Below are positions 7,154-15,439 of a stretch of DNA of 64,000 nt, piece by piece; within the stretch, counting starts at the first letter, position 1, and every line of letters begins with the position of its first letter. Made by a program: the position numbers and the translations under genes. The DNA is from a virus: IMG/VR virus record IMGVR_UViG_3300047564_002353, positions 1 through 64,000 of that record. One strand, 5' to 3'. A model generated the notes under the pieces. The model searched no databases, was not told the DNA's origin, and worked only from the letters and a program-made list of their open reading frames with translations.

Positions 7154-7349
7154 GTTTTTTATTTTCTTTCTCTATTAACGTTTGCAATCTTTTATGCCAT
7201 TGTTCTATTTCTTCGTGTTGTTCGTGTGTATGGGGGCCATCTGGTATTTTTGGAATAAATTCAATTATATGATCAAAATCTTCAGGTATATCTTCATATT
7301 GTGTGTACGTATGAAGATTACCATCAATCATCACAGTAAATTTATGCAT
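7140..7349 (-). CDS. Small unknown protein, 69 residues
   Basis: The product (MHKFTVMIDGNLHTYTQYED...) is acidic and His-rich (DGPHTHEQHEEIEQWHKR) and could bind a metal. It overlaps the next gene by 14 bases and its ATG overlaps the upstream stop by one base. No family recognised. Confidence 0.6.
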   Translation of the reverse strand: MHKFTVMIDGNLHTYTQYEDIPEDFDHIIEFIPKIPDGPHTHEQHEEIEQWHKRLQTLIEKENKKHGIG

Positions 7350-7663
7350 TAGGTTATAATACTACCATTTGTAACCGGCTGAATACCTGTAGTTTGATAA
7401 ACATATTGTTTAGCTATTTCCTCATCAGAATGAGCTAAAATTATAATAGCTTGTTTATTAAAGTTTAATTTATTTTCTGGGTTAACAGTCATTAGTACAG
7501 GTGCCATTCCTATACCTTTTTGACTCATAGCTAACATTAATGGCCTATCTAAGGTAACAGTATTATCATTTTCATTGATAAATTTACCGATAACTTCCTC
7601 TCCAGAAATTAATTTAATTGTTATTACATCGTTCTCGTCAAATCTTGATTTTTCTAATAGCAT
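7349..7663 (-). CDS. Sm-like small beta-barrel protein
   Basis: The 104-residue product has the Sm1-like pattern VITIKLISGEEVIGKFINEND followed by TVTLDRPLML, as in LSm/Hfq-type folds where a Gly-Glu turn joins bent strands. The C-terminal half is less typical. Such proteins can bind RNA or act as structural rings; which applies is unknown. It lies between glutaredoxin and the 69-residue gene in the nrd operon. Confidence 0.55.
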   Translation of the reverse strand: MLLEKSRFDENDVITIKLISGEEVIGKFINENDNTVTLDRPLMLAMSQKGIGMAPVLMTVNPENKLNFNKQAIIILAHSDEEIAKQYVYQTTGIQPVTNGSIIT

Positions 7664-7664
7664 T

Positions 7665-7889
7665 TTAGCCTTTCAAATATTGTTTAAGTTCTGTAAATCC
7701 GCCGATAAGTTTGTCATCTAAAAATATCTGTGGAACTGTACGTGCGTTTGGTACTGCTTCTAATAAATCTTCTTTGGTAAATTCATCTCCGATTTTCTTT
7801 TCTTCAAATTCAATGCCTTTCATTGTGAGCAAAGCTTTGGCTTGATCACAAAATGGACAATGATACTTTGACCATACTACTGCTTTCAT
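7665..7889 (-). CDS. grx: Glutaredoxin
   Basis: The 74-residue product is a minimal thioredoxin-fold glutaredoxin with the CPFC active site at residues 11-14, a cis-Pro region (ARTVPQIFLDD) and the GG near the end (IGGFTELKQYL). It should reduce the C-terminal cysteine pair of the phage NrdA. Its ATG overlaps the nrdB stop codon (ATGA), tying expression to ribonucleotide reductase. Confidence 0.93.
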   Translation of the reverse strand: MKAVVWSKYHCPFCDQAKALLTMKGIEFEEKKIGDEFTKEDLLEAVPNARTVPQIFLDDKLIGGFTELKQYLKG

Positions 7890-8986
7890 AAACTTGGCAA
7901 CTCCTCATAATCTATGGCGTCACTCATAACGCCTATAACGTAGTTAGTTGATTCGTTTTCCTGTAAGGCAGTTTGTTTCTTACTTGTATCGCTATGCTTG
8001 TTAAACCAAGGAATAGGTGTAGTCTTTGGCGCAGAACCTTGATACTTAATGCCAATGTCTTTCAACGCACCTACTGCTGTATAATCCACAAACTCTTTTA
8101 GAATATTAGCATTAAGTCCAATCACTGGACCTTTTTTGAACAAGTAATCTGCCCAGGCCTTTTCTTCGCGTATTACATCCTCATACATGGCATATACTTC
8201 TGCTTCACATTCTATCTTAGCACGAACAAAACGTTCATCTTCTTTAACTACTGTATTAATTAGCATAGCAGTCCACTCTTTGTGCAATATTTCATCTTGT
8301 AAAATTAAGCTGATAATATTACCATTGCCGATAAAGATTTTGTTCTCTACCATGGCCAAACTGGTAGCAAAGCTTACCATAAATCTAAATGCTTCTAATG
8401 CATAGCTGGCATTCAATGCTAGCCAAATAGCCTTAACGTGTTCAATTTCTGTAACATTCTCAGTTAGCTCTTTGCGACAATTTAATCTATGTAATAAATC
8501 ATAGTATTTGCCTACACTACTGGCCATATCAACAATTTCTTGTGTGTCGTGAATAGTGTTAAACACTTCCTTGGGCACGTTATAGATATTACGAATGATA
8601 TGACTGTAACTGCGACTGTGAATATTAGTTTCAAAGAAACTCCAGTTATACATTAATGCTTCTAATTCTGGTAAACTAACACAAGGAGTAAAAACTTGTG
8701 CTGGACCTCGACCTTGTAAACTGTCAAGAGCAGTTTGACGTAGTAGATTGCTAGTGAAGATATGTTTAACTGCATCGCTGGCATCTTTAAAATCGCCGGC
8801 GTCTTTGGTTAAACTAATTTCTTCTGGTACCCAAAAGAATCCTCTTGCTGTTTGTTCTATTTTCTGTATCTTAGGATATTTTACTTCTTCAAATCGTTGA
8901 ATAGTTACTGGACCTTCTGGATCCAAAAACATTTTACGTTGTAAGTAGTCTGTCTTTGTGTTTAAGTTATATTGTGCTCTGCTCAT
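7886..8986 (-). CDS. nrdB: Ribonucleotide reductase class Ia, beta subunit
   Basis: The 366-residue product is full length. It contains the iron-ligand and radical region LEALMYNWSFFETNIHSRSYSHI with the tyrosyl-radical Tyr at about 127, an Asp ligand region upstream (DASDAVKHIF) and the second ligand pair in LQDEILHKEW. It makes the diiron-tyrosyl radical used by NrdA to form deoxyribonucleotides. The C-terminus (DYEELPSL) is the acidic/hydrophobic tail that docks on NrdA. It overlaps the SOD gene by 20 bases. Confidence 0.96.
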   Translation of the reverse strand: MSRAQYNLNTKTDYLQRKMFLDPEGPVTIQRFEEVKYPKIQKIEQTARGFFWVPEEISLTKDAGDFKDASDAVKHIFTSNLLRQTALDSLQGRGPAQVFTPCVSLPELEALMYNWSFFETNIHSRSYSHIIRNIYNVPKEVFNTIHDTQEIVDMASSVGKYYDLLHRLNCRKELTENVTEIEHVKAIWLALNASYALEAFRFMVSFATSLAMVENKIFIGNGNIISLILQDEILHKEWTAMLINTVVKEDERFVRAKIECEAEVYAMYEDVIREEKAWADYLFKKGPVIGLNANILKEFVDYTAVGALKDIGIKYQGSAPKTTPIPWFNKHSDTSKKQTALQENESTNYVIGVMSDAIDYEELPSL

Positions 8987-9518
8987 TTATATGATCCCAA
9001 TTAATAATTTTCCATTGATTATCTAAATATTTTTTCTTATCGTGTTGATAGTCCAATGCCCACGCATGTTCCCACCAATCGATCAATAGAACTATATCTT
9101 TTTTAACTTCGTGATTCTTAATAGTTTTAATTTTTCCATCTTTAGCCAAGTATACCCAACCGCTTCCTTGAATACTCATAGCTTCTTTGGAAAATTCTTC
9201 TTTGAATTTTTCAAAACTTTTATAATGTTTTTCAATAAAAGTTAAAATTTCACCTGTAGGTTTGTTTGATCCACTTGGTCCTTGATATTGTTGAAACAAA
9301 ATGTTGTGTAGAAAAACTCCTGCTTCGTTAAACACTGGATCGCCTTCATTATTGTTGTAGCGTTCAGCATATGTCTTAGCCAATTTGCCATAATGATATT
9401 TTATTGTCTCTTCAGAAATAGCTGGATCAAGTTCGTCATAGTCGTAGGGCAGTTTTTTAATTTCTAATTTATTTGGTTTGCCTTCTAATAGAACATTTCT
9501 AATAAAACTATAGGTCAT
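8967..9518 (-). CDS. sodB: Fe/Mn superoxide dismutase
   Basis: The start MTYSFIRN at 9518 is preferred because it forms an ATGA overlap with nrdA. The 183-residue product has the four expected metal ligands: His42 (TIKYHYGKL), His71 (FLHNILF), Asp147 and His151 (DWWEHAW). The second histidine of the usual GKHH motif is replaced (GKLAKTY). It should convert superoxide to peroxide and oxygen in the cytoplasm. An SOD gene between nrdA and nrdB suggests protection of the metal-radical cofactor or of Fe-S clusters; that link is inference. There is no export signal. Confidence 0.92.
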   Translation of the reverse strand: MTYSFIRNVLLEGKPNKLEIKKLPYDYDELDPAISEETIKYHYGKLAKTYAERYNNNEGDPVFNEAGVFLHNILFQQYQGPSGSNKPTGEILTFIEKHYKSFEKFKEEFSKEAMSIQGSGWVYLAKDGKIKTIKNHEVKKDIVLLIDWWEHAWALDYQHDKKKYLDNQWKIINWDHINEQSTI

Positions 9519-11851
9519 AGCTTGCAGGCCTCGCAATCTGCTTCATCTAACAAATCCATATTAAGTTCGTGATATCCGTTCATCTTAGGTTCACCAAGAT
9601 CTTCTTGTAATTTAGATCCTGATTTATTAATTAAGCTATAATAGAAAGTTTTAATACCCCACTTATGAGCTTGCATTAAGTTTTTGGCAATAAGTGTAGT
9701 AGGAACTTTTCTATCTGAAAAGTGTGCTGGATTATAAAATGTATTCGTCGAAATACTTTGATCTACATATGCAGCTAATACTGCTGCTGTCTTGATATAA
9801 CCGGAACAATCACGCTGATCCCACATTAATTGATATTTGTTTTTTAATTTGTGATACTCGGGAACTACTTGTGTAAATGATCCTGCTTTACTTTCCTTAA
9901 CACTGATTAAGCTCATGGGCATCTCAATACCGTTCGTGCTGTTTATAACAACACTGCTACTTTCAACCGGAGCAATGGCCATTAGTGTAGCGTTTCGAAC
10001 ACCGTGTTGTTTCATTTCTTCACGTAGAGGTTCCCAATCAAGTTCAGGCGAGAAATCAGTTAATTCATTGACACCTTCTGAACGTAGTTCCCAAGGAAAA
10101 ATACCTTGTCCATATCTTGTTCTGTCGCTGTCTTTGCATTTACCTCTTTCTTTAGCTAGTTCAACTGTGGCTTCTGTTAAGTAGTAAGCTTGATGCTCGA
10201 TCCAGGTCTTAACCTCTCCCAGCGCATCGGTTTCTCCATATTTAAGACCACGTTTAGCATGCCAATAAGCAAGATTAGTAACACCAATACCCAAAGGTTG
10301 AATTTCGTCATTGCTTAATTTACTTTGAATTGATAAGAAATCTTGATAGTCCAAGATATTACATAGACTGCGTTGTAAAATGCGACAAGCACGTCGCATA
10401 TCTTCTGGGTTACGAAAGGCGCCCCAGTTGATACTTCCCAAGGTACATAATGCAATTCTTCCTTCTTCATCATCTAGTCTCTTGAATGCCTTAGTAGGCA
10501 ATAATATTTCACAGCATAAATTACTTTGATAGATAGTGTGCCATTCAGGATCAAATGGTCCTTGATTCATTACATTGTCAATGAACACAAGATAGATGCG
10601 TCCTGTGTCTGTGCGTTCTTTTAAAATTCCAGATTTAAAAACTTCTTCTGCTGATATAACTTTCTTGCGCAGGTGAGATACTTTCTCGTACTTGGTGTAT
10701 AAATCTTCAAACCGTTTCGTGTCTCTATAGAAAGCTTCATAAAGGTCTGGTACTTCGTTGGGATCAAAGAAAGTAATGGATCCTTTATCTTTAAATCTGC
10801 GCCAGAAGAAAGCAGACAGTACCACTCCATAGTCCATGTGTCTGACTCTAGTTTCTTCTGTGCCTTGATTATTTTTAAGCACAATAAGATCATCAAACTG
10901 ATGATGCCAAATTGGATAAAAAACAGTAGCACTAGCATTACGTATACCACCTTGACTACAACTCCTTAAATCTGCAAACCATTTCTTTAAAAAAGGCAGC
11001 ATACCAGTATGCATGATTTCGCCGCCGCGTATAGGACTGCCTAACGGGCGTAGTCGTCCGATTTCTAAACCAATTCCAGCACGTTTACTAGCATATTTTG
11101 CCATCATTTCACCACTGGCAAATATACTATCAAGATCATCGTCACTCCTAATAAGAACACAACTACTAAACTGTTTAGTTGGAGTTCCTAAGCCGGCGAG
11201 AACAGGAGTAGCAAGAGTAAACAACCCGTCGCTGGCAGCAGTATAATATTCTTTAATATATCGCATACGTGCTGTGTTTGGTTCTTCTTTATGAAACACT
11301 GTGGCTGCTGCCACCATGTATCTAACCTGAGGAGTTTCATATATTTCTTTTGTGCTACGATTCTTAACTAGATATTTTTCGATTAATTGTTCAATCGCAG
11401 CATAACTATATTGCTCATCTTTTGAATGATCTATCATATCATTCATTTTATTCCAATCTTCTTCAGTATACCAAGATAATAAATCTTGTGTATAAAGTCC
11501 GGTAGCCACATTCTTTTTTACAATTTCATATAAGTGAGGCGGCTCATATCCTCCATATACGTCCTTACGTAACATGCTTAATCGTTGTTTACCAGCAACA
11601 TATTGATAATTAGTGTGACCTAAATCTGGATTACTTTCAATATCAATCAAATCAACGATAGCTCTTAATGTAATTTCGTCAATTTCTTTTGTAGTGATTC
11701 CGTCGTAAAAATGAGGTTGGCTTTTAATTTCTATCATTGATTGGCTGACATCTGCTATTCCGCTGCATACTTTAGCAATTTGTGTCTGCCATTTTTCAAT
11801 TGTTAAAGGTTCTTTTTTTCCGTTTCTTTTAATAACAGTGATATTCGACAT
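9515..11851 (-). CDS. nrdA: Ribonucleotide reductase class Ia, alpha subunit
   Basis: I start at MSNITVIKRNG (11851); the frame is open to 11941 but those extra codons cross a perfect hairpin. The 778-residue product has a short ATP-cone-like N-terminus, the active-site cysteine in SSCVLI (about residue 231), NLCCEILLPT with the Asn-Cys-Glu catalytic set, ALCTLGSINW with the partner cysteine, and a redox tail CEAC near the end. It reduces ribonucleoside diphosphates. It heads an operon with SOD, nrdB, glutaredoxin and downstream genes, driven by the promoter at 11965-11993. Confidence 0.96.
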   Translation of the reverse strand: MSNITVIKRNGKKEPLTIEKWQTQIAKVCSGIADVSQSMIEIKSQPHFYDGITTKEIDEITLRAIVDLIDIESNPDLGHTNYQYVAGKQRLSMLRKDVYGGYEPPHLYEIVKKNVATGLYTQDLLSWYTEEDWNKMNDMIDHSKDEQYSYAAIEQLIEKYLVKNRSTKEIYETPQVRYMVAAATVFHKEEPNTARMRYIKEYYTAASDGLFTLATPVLAGLGTPTKQFSSCVLIRSDDDLDSIFASGEMMAKYASKRAGIGLEIGRLRPLGSPIRGGEIMHTGMLPFLKKWFADLRSCSQGGIRNASATVFYPIWHHQFDDLIVLKNNQGTEETRVRHMDYGVVLSAFFWRRFKDKGSITFFDPNEVPDLYEAFYRDTKRFEDLYTKYEKVSHLRKKVISAEEVFKSGILKERTDTGRIYLVFIDNVMNQGPFDPEWHTIYQSNLCCEILLPTKAFKRLDDEEGRIALCTLGSINWGAFRNPEDMRRACRILQRSLCNILDYQDFLSIQSKLSNDEIQPLGIGVTNLAYWHAKRGLKYGETDALGEVKTWIEHQAYYLTEATVELAKERGKCKDSDRTRYGQGIFPWELRSEGVNELTDFSPELDWEPLREEMKQHGVRNATLMAIAPVESSSVVINSTNGIEMPMSLISVKESKAGSFTQVVPEYHKLKNKYQLMWDQRDCSGYIKTAAVLAAYVDQSISTNTFYNPAHFSDRKVPTTLIAKNLMQAHKWGIKTFYYSLINKSGSKLQEDLGEPKMNGYHELNMDLLDEADCEACKL

Positions 11852-11918
11852 TGATTTATTCTTTTTAGTAATTGTGAATCTATTTAGTAGATAGTGTTCT
11901 ACTAAAATAACAGTTTGA

Positions 11919-11942
11919 AATGAGTAGCCTAAGCTACTCATT
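11919..11942 (-). promoter_or_regulatory. Perfect 10-bp hairpin in the nrdA leader
   Basis: AATGAGTAGC and GCTACTCATT form a perfect stem around a 4-base loop. It lies between the nrdA promoter and start codon. The bases after it on the minus strand are only weakly T-rich, so it may be a weak terminator or an mRNA-stabilising or regulatory hairpin. Confidence 0.6.
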
Positions 11943-11964
11943 GTTTATCTGATATTGAAAGTTA

Positions 11965-11993
11965 ATAATATACTACTTTTTATTTGTTGTCAA
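11965..11993 (-). promoter_or_regulatory. Sigma70-type promoter of the nrd operon
   Basis: TTGACA (11993-11988), a 17-base spacer and TATTAT (11970-11965) lie on the minus strand about 115 bases before the nrdA ATG. The leader holds the 11919-11942 hairpin. Confidence 0.8.
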
Positions 11994-12004
11994 ATACTTT
12001 GAGA

Positions 12005-13621
12005 TTAGCTAAGTGCTTGATATGTATAAGTGAATGTAGTTGTATTACTTACATTAACATTTACATATTTTACAATTATATCATTTCCGGATTTGGTGGC
12101 ACTAAAACTTATGTTATAAAAATCTCCAGATCCAGTATAATCAAAATCATCTGATAATTGAACACTACCAGTTACATAATTAACTGCTATTGTAATTTTA
12201 CCTGTTCTGGTTTCAGCTGGACTGGTACATTCAGTTTTATAATTGATTTCATATCCCATTGTTTGAGATATTGGTAATCTAAATGCAAATGCCTCAGTAA
12301 AATTTGTTGTTAAAGTAATGCTTCTTGGTTGAGTGTTTTGGTATAATGAAGTTCCTGAAACTTCAGGTAGATAAATGTTGTCTTGATTACCAGATAACTC
12401 ACGTTGCCTATCAAAATTTTCTTGTAAAGTAGAGTTGCCCGAAGTATTAAAAAATATATTACTAGTTTGGTTATTAGTGTTGCCGCCTCTATCATTTCCA
12501 ACATTTACAAATGTATTTCCTCTTGATCTGTTGCCATAGCCTGTTTCTATATAAATTCCGTATTCGTCTATTTCTTCAAACTTAGTATTTAAAATATGAT
12601 TAAATCTCGGACCGTACTGTTCTCCGACCGCAGAGTTACCAGTAGTGTTATCACCAAAACTAAATCCAACTCCGCATTCGGCGACATTGAAACTATTAAA
12701 AATATTAGTTTGAATATCAGTTTTACTAAAAACTGCTGTCTTAAATCCTTCAATGTTTATTCTATTAAATTCATTTCTCTGACAAGTAACCACTGAACTT
12801 AAAGCATATAATCCAATTGCAATACTGTTATTTGTTCCTGATAAAGTACTGTCATCGAATGTTCCTTTAATTTCTAAATCTTCAAACAAACTATCTCTTA
12901 CTGCATTAAGTTCTAAAGCTTGATTTGTGTTGTCACCTACATCTAATGTAAAATCTTTAAGTAAAATAAACTTTGGTTGATCATTATATTCAGGTGTACC
13001 AGGAGTAAGGCCCACAGGATAAGTTACAGTTCTACGAACAGTTGTAGTAGATTGATCTTCTATAAAACGAAAAACTGTTTTACTTGTCGAAGTAAATTGA
13101 AAAATTGTTTTCTTTATACCTGCACCTACCAGTCTGACATGGCTAGGCAAGTAAATTGTATCACTAATAAAATACGTTCCAGCAGCGAATTCAAGAGTCA
13201 CTCTACTTTCAGCATTGAACATTGTAGATTTATTAAGATATAAATTATCTATAGCACGTTGAATCGCTTCTGTTTGATCTTCTAATCCTGGAAGGATACC
13301 GTAAGCTGCGGCACTAACAGAATCATCAAGTCTTTGTTGTAAAGTTCTTGTAACAGGATAATTGACATCATCTGAAGTTAATATATTCGGATCGTCAATT
13401 TTATATGTGTAGTTACTAGCTATGTCTAGAAGGTTGTCTGCACTAGTAATAATTCTTGTATTACCAACTGCTGGTGCTCCTTCACTGACTGCACCGTTGC
13501 CAATGTATAATTTTTGTGTATCTATGGCCCATGCCATTTCCCCACTAGCTAACTGTGGAATCCCGTCTTGAGTTTCCTTTCCTCTTCGGACTTGTATGCG
13601 ACTAATCTGTACTACAGCCAT
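12005..13621 (-). CDS. Tail fibre/tailspike with beta-helix
   Basis: The 538-residue product begins with the phage fibre N-terminal motif IQVRRG...PQLASGEMAWAIDTQKLYIGNG, found on many tail fibres and Mtd-like proteins. A linker with an RTLQQRLDDSVS segment leads to a pectate-lyase-type beta-helix (SRVTLEFAAGTYFISDTIYLPSHVRL and following), and a C-terminal beta-sandwich. It probably binds or degrades host surface glycans. A late octamer and AAGGA ribosome site precede the gene. Confidence 0.85.
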   Translation of the reverse strand: MAVVQISRIQVRRGKETQDGIPQLASGEMAWAIDTQKLYIGNGAVSEGAPAVGNTRIITSADNLLDIASNYTYKIDDPNILTSDDVNYPVTRTLQQRLDDSVSAAAYGILPGLEDQTEAIQRAIDNLYLNKSTMFNAESRVTLEFAAGTYFISDTIYLPSHVRLVGAGIKKTIFQFTSTSKTVFRFIEDQSTTTVRRTVTYPVGLTPGTPEYNDQPKFILLKDFTLDVGDNTNQALELNAVRDSLFEDLEIKGTFDDSTLSGTNNSIAIGLYALSSVVTCQRNEFNRINIEGFKTAVFSKTDIQTNIFNSFNVAECGVGFSFGDNTTGNSAVGEQYGPRFNHILNTKFEEIDEYGIYIETGYGNRSRGNTFVNVGNDRGGNTNNQTSNIFFNTSGNSTLQENFDRQRELSGNQDNIYLPEVSGTSLYQNTQPRSITLTTNFTEAFAFRLPISQTMGYEINYKTECTSPAETRTGKITIAVNYVTGSVQLSDDFDYTGSGDFYNISFSATKSGNDIIVKYVNVNVSNTTTFTYTYQALS

Positions 13622-13639
13622 AATAGTTCCTTATTTTTA

Positions 13640-14323
13640 TTATTTATCGTACCAAACACGCTTTCCATTTTCGACGGTCCAGCTACGACCTCTACACCCG
13701 TTAGAGACAATTATTTTTCCTCGATTATTTTCATAAGGACTTAATTCAGGCATATCGCTTCTCCTAATTCTCCAACCTTTAGTTTGTTTTTGAAATAAAT
13801 GAGAGTCAGGATTATTAAGTGCCGATGGCATACTTTTGTCCACGCCGTTTTCTTCGCACCATTTTGATATATTTTGTACGTAAGTTTCTTCTGGATTTTC
13901 AACTCGACTGACGTACCAACCTTTTGTTCTTTTTTCTGCTTGCTTTTTAAACCAGGATTTTTTCTCAGAATCAGATAGATTGTTGAACCATATTCGGGCA
14001 CCTTCCATCTTATGACGACTATAGTCTATATTATCGTAAGGAATAAACTTACTCAAATTGCCACCAATGCCTCCGTTAGCTAAATTATAACTCATAGGAT
14101 CAGTAGTAGCATTAGTTTTGTTGATCCACTCTTGTTCTCGTAAATTAAGTTCTGTTTCACAAGAACAGGACTCGAGAATTTCTTTAACAAAATTCTCTTG
14201 GCCATATTTTTTATATGCTTGTTTAAGAAGCTTCCCTGATCCCATGTAATTAGAGTCAGTGCCGTTATGTTTTCCTATATACCAACGCCCATTGATTGTG
14301 TTTGTTATTTTATAAATGTACAT
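13640..14323 (-). CDS. GIY-YIG homing endonuclease
   Basis: The 227-residue product opens with YIYKITNTINGRWYIGKH, the GIY-YIG motif, followed by the catalytic Arg/Glu region (LREQEWINK) near residue 75-85. The C-terminal part has repeated W-containing DNA-binding-like segments (KGWYVSR, KGWRIRR) like those of free-standing homing enzymes. It cuts DNA at a specific site and spreads by gene conversion. It lies alone between a tail-fibre gene and the exonuclease gene, the usual position of a free-standing mobile endonuclease. Confidence 0.88.
   Translation of the reverse strand: MYIYKITNTINGRWYIGKHNGTDSNYMGSGKLLKQAYKKYGQENFVKEILESCSCETELNLREQEWINKTNATTDPMSYNLANGGIGGNLSKFIPYDNIDYSRHKMEGARIWFNNLSDSEKKSWFKKQAEKRTKGWYVSRVENPEETYVQNISKWCEENGVDKSMPSALNNPDSHLFQKQTKGWRIRRSDMPELSPYENNRGKIIVSNGCRGRSWTVENGKRVWYDK
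13641..13648 (-). promoter_or_regulatory. T4-like late promoter octamer GATAAATA
   Basis: GATAAATA on the minus strand, 20 bases before the fibre gene ATG, with an AAGGA ribosome site between. It overlaps the stop codon of the GIY-YIG gene. Confidence 0.65.
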
Positions 14324-14328
14324 ACATC

Positions 14329-14336
14329 TATTTATC
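14329..14336 (-). promoter_or_regulatory. Late promoter-like octamer GATAAATA
   Basis: GATAAATA lies 5 bases before the ATG of the GIY-YIG gene on the minus strand, next to a TATCTAGATA palindrome. The distance to the start codon is short. Confidence 0.4.
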
Positions 14337-14358
14337 TAGATATCTGTACAACTGTCAT

Positions 14359-15078
14359 TTATCCGGCTAGTTTATAGTATTCACTTACTCTGTCGCACCA
14401 TCGATTAGTCCAGTAATCAAAATCTGAAGGTTCTAGTATAAACTCTTGATATTGCGGTTCTCCCCACTTTCCAGGTTCAATTTCTGGAGGCCTAACACAC
14501 ATCATAATAACACCTTTTCGGATATTAGTACCGTGTACTTCGTTATGTGCTAGAGCATAGGCCGTAAGCTGTAAAAAGTAATCGTCGATCCATTCTAATT
14601 TTTTAGGCTTATTGGTCTGTTTAAAGTCTAGGATTGCTTCTTGTCCTTGATGAATTCCGCAACAATCTGTTGTACCAGCATACAATTCTGGGAAGTACAA
14701 AGGAACTTCGCTGCCCCATACTTCAGATATTAATGGAAATCCGTCTGCGATGACTTTACGTGCCATTATAAGACTTTGTTGGGCATAAGGATTAGTTAAA
14801 CTTTCTTTTAAAGTTTCTCCTTTGATATAATCTTCGAGAAACTTGTGCATACGGGTTCCACGGCCGGCTGCTTCTGTTGTGATTTCCTGTGCTTTCTTTT
14901 CGCCAACAGCCTTTTTCCAATTAGCTAATGCTTCACGTGCTTCTAAAGGTTTGGTTTTATCTAGTATAGTAGTTACACTGGGAACTTTGGAACCATCAGG
15001 GCAAGAATATAATCTCTTGCCCATTGATTCATCTCTGTATAATTTGGAATATTTGTATTTAGGGTTTAATAAATTCAT
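14359..15078 (-). CDS. PD-(D/E)XK exonuclease, Cas4/MGME1-like
   Basis: The 239-residue product has a RecB/Cas4-like nuclease core: a conserved N-terminal VPSVTTILDKT, GRGTRMHKFLEDY (motif with His), EVPLYF-x-GTTDCCG (motif II Asp) and AILDFKQTNKPK (motif III Asp-x-Lys), with a Gln-containing helix after it (FLQLTAYALA). It is likely a DNA exonuclease for recombination or host DNA breakdown. The promoter at 15085-15113 predicts a leaderless mRNA starting at its ATG. Confidence 0.85.
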   Translation of the reverse strand: MNLLNPKYKYSKLYRDESMGKRLYSCPDGSKVPSVTTILDKTKPLEAREALANWKKAVGEKKAQEITTEAAGRGTRMHKFLEDYIKGETLKESLTNPYAQQSLIMARKVIADGFPLISEVWGSEVPLYFPELYAGTTDCCGIHQGQEAILDFKQTNKPKKLEWIDDYFLQLTAYALAHNEVHGTNIRKGVIMMCVRPPEIEPGKWGEPQYQEFILEPSDFDYWTNRWCDRVSEYYKLAG

Positions 15079-15084
15079 AGTAAC

Positions 15085-15113
15085 ATTATATAGTTACTAA
15101 AAAAAAATGTCAA
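15085..15113 (-). promoter_or_regulatory. Consensus sigma70-type promoter, probably leaderless
   Basis: TTGACA (15113-15108), 17 bases including a T9 run, TATAAT (15090-15085), then GTTACT-ATG. The TGA in TTGACA is the stop of the frameshift extension 15110-15430. Confidence 0.85.
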
Positions 15114-15430
15114 CCTGGTTGTTGGAGGACGTTATTAGCAGCTCTAACTGCGTCAGAATTATTATCCTTAGCAGGTTCTCCTACTGTAGGTAGTTCCTTT
15201 TCTTTAGTTTTAATAGTAACACCGTAACTACTAAAATTTTGAACTAAGTTTTTTATATTAGGATCTTTATCAAAATTCATTTTAAATGAGTCATAGTCTA
15301 ATTCTTGACCTGTGACATTTTGATAAATTTTGCTGATAGCAGGCCAACTAAATTTTGATGGAGTATTTTTAGAGTTGGCCCGATGTTGTAAACTAGAAAG
15401 AACGCGAACCAGGTCCGCGCTCTCTGTTAC
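15110..15430 (-). CDS. Start-less -1 frame extension of the upstream virion protein
   Basis: After the A9-G slippery site the -1 frame stays open for 106 codons: VTESADLVRVLSS, then SWPAISKIYQN, ELDYDSFKMNFDKDP, IKNLVQNFSSYGVTIKTK, ending NVLQQPG and TGA. The frame is closed by TAG at 15466, and between that stop and the well-folded-looking part there is no ATG, GTG or TTG; the only Met is at codon 51. It therefore looks like the C-terminal domain of a frameshift product of the 15427-16332 gene. Its stop codon lies inside the next promoter's -35 box, as at other genes here. A homopolymer sequencing error is the alternative. Confidence 0.7.
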   Translation of the reverse strand, partial: VTESADLVRVLSSLQHRANSKNTPSKFSWPAISKIYQNVTGQELDYDSFKMNFDKDPNIKNLVQNFSSYGVTIKTKEKELPTVGEPAKDNNSDAVRAANNVLQQPG

Positions 15431-15439
15431 TTTTTTTTT
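15397..15439 (-). promoter_or_regulatory. Probable programmed -1 frameshift signal
   Basis: The zero frame reads TCA AAA AAA AAG TAA, which contains the efficient bacterial slippery heptamer A-AAA-AAG. Four bases later a 12-bp stem (15425-15414 with 15408-15397, three G-U pairs, loop CCTGG) follows. This is the same arrangement as the dnaX frameshift cassette: slippery heptamer plus downstream hairpin. Confidence 0.7.

Noticed and set aside
12005-13621. Diversity-generating retroelement target (Mtd-like start)
   Set aside because: The fibre N-terminus resembles Mtd, but no reverse transcriptase, template repeat or adenine-biased copy pair was found in the window.
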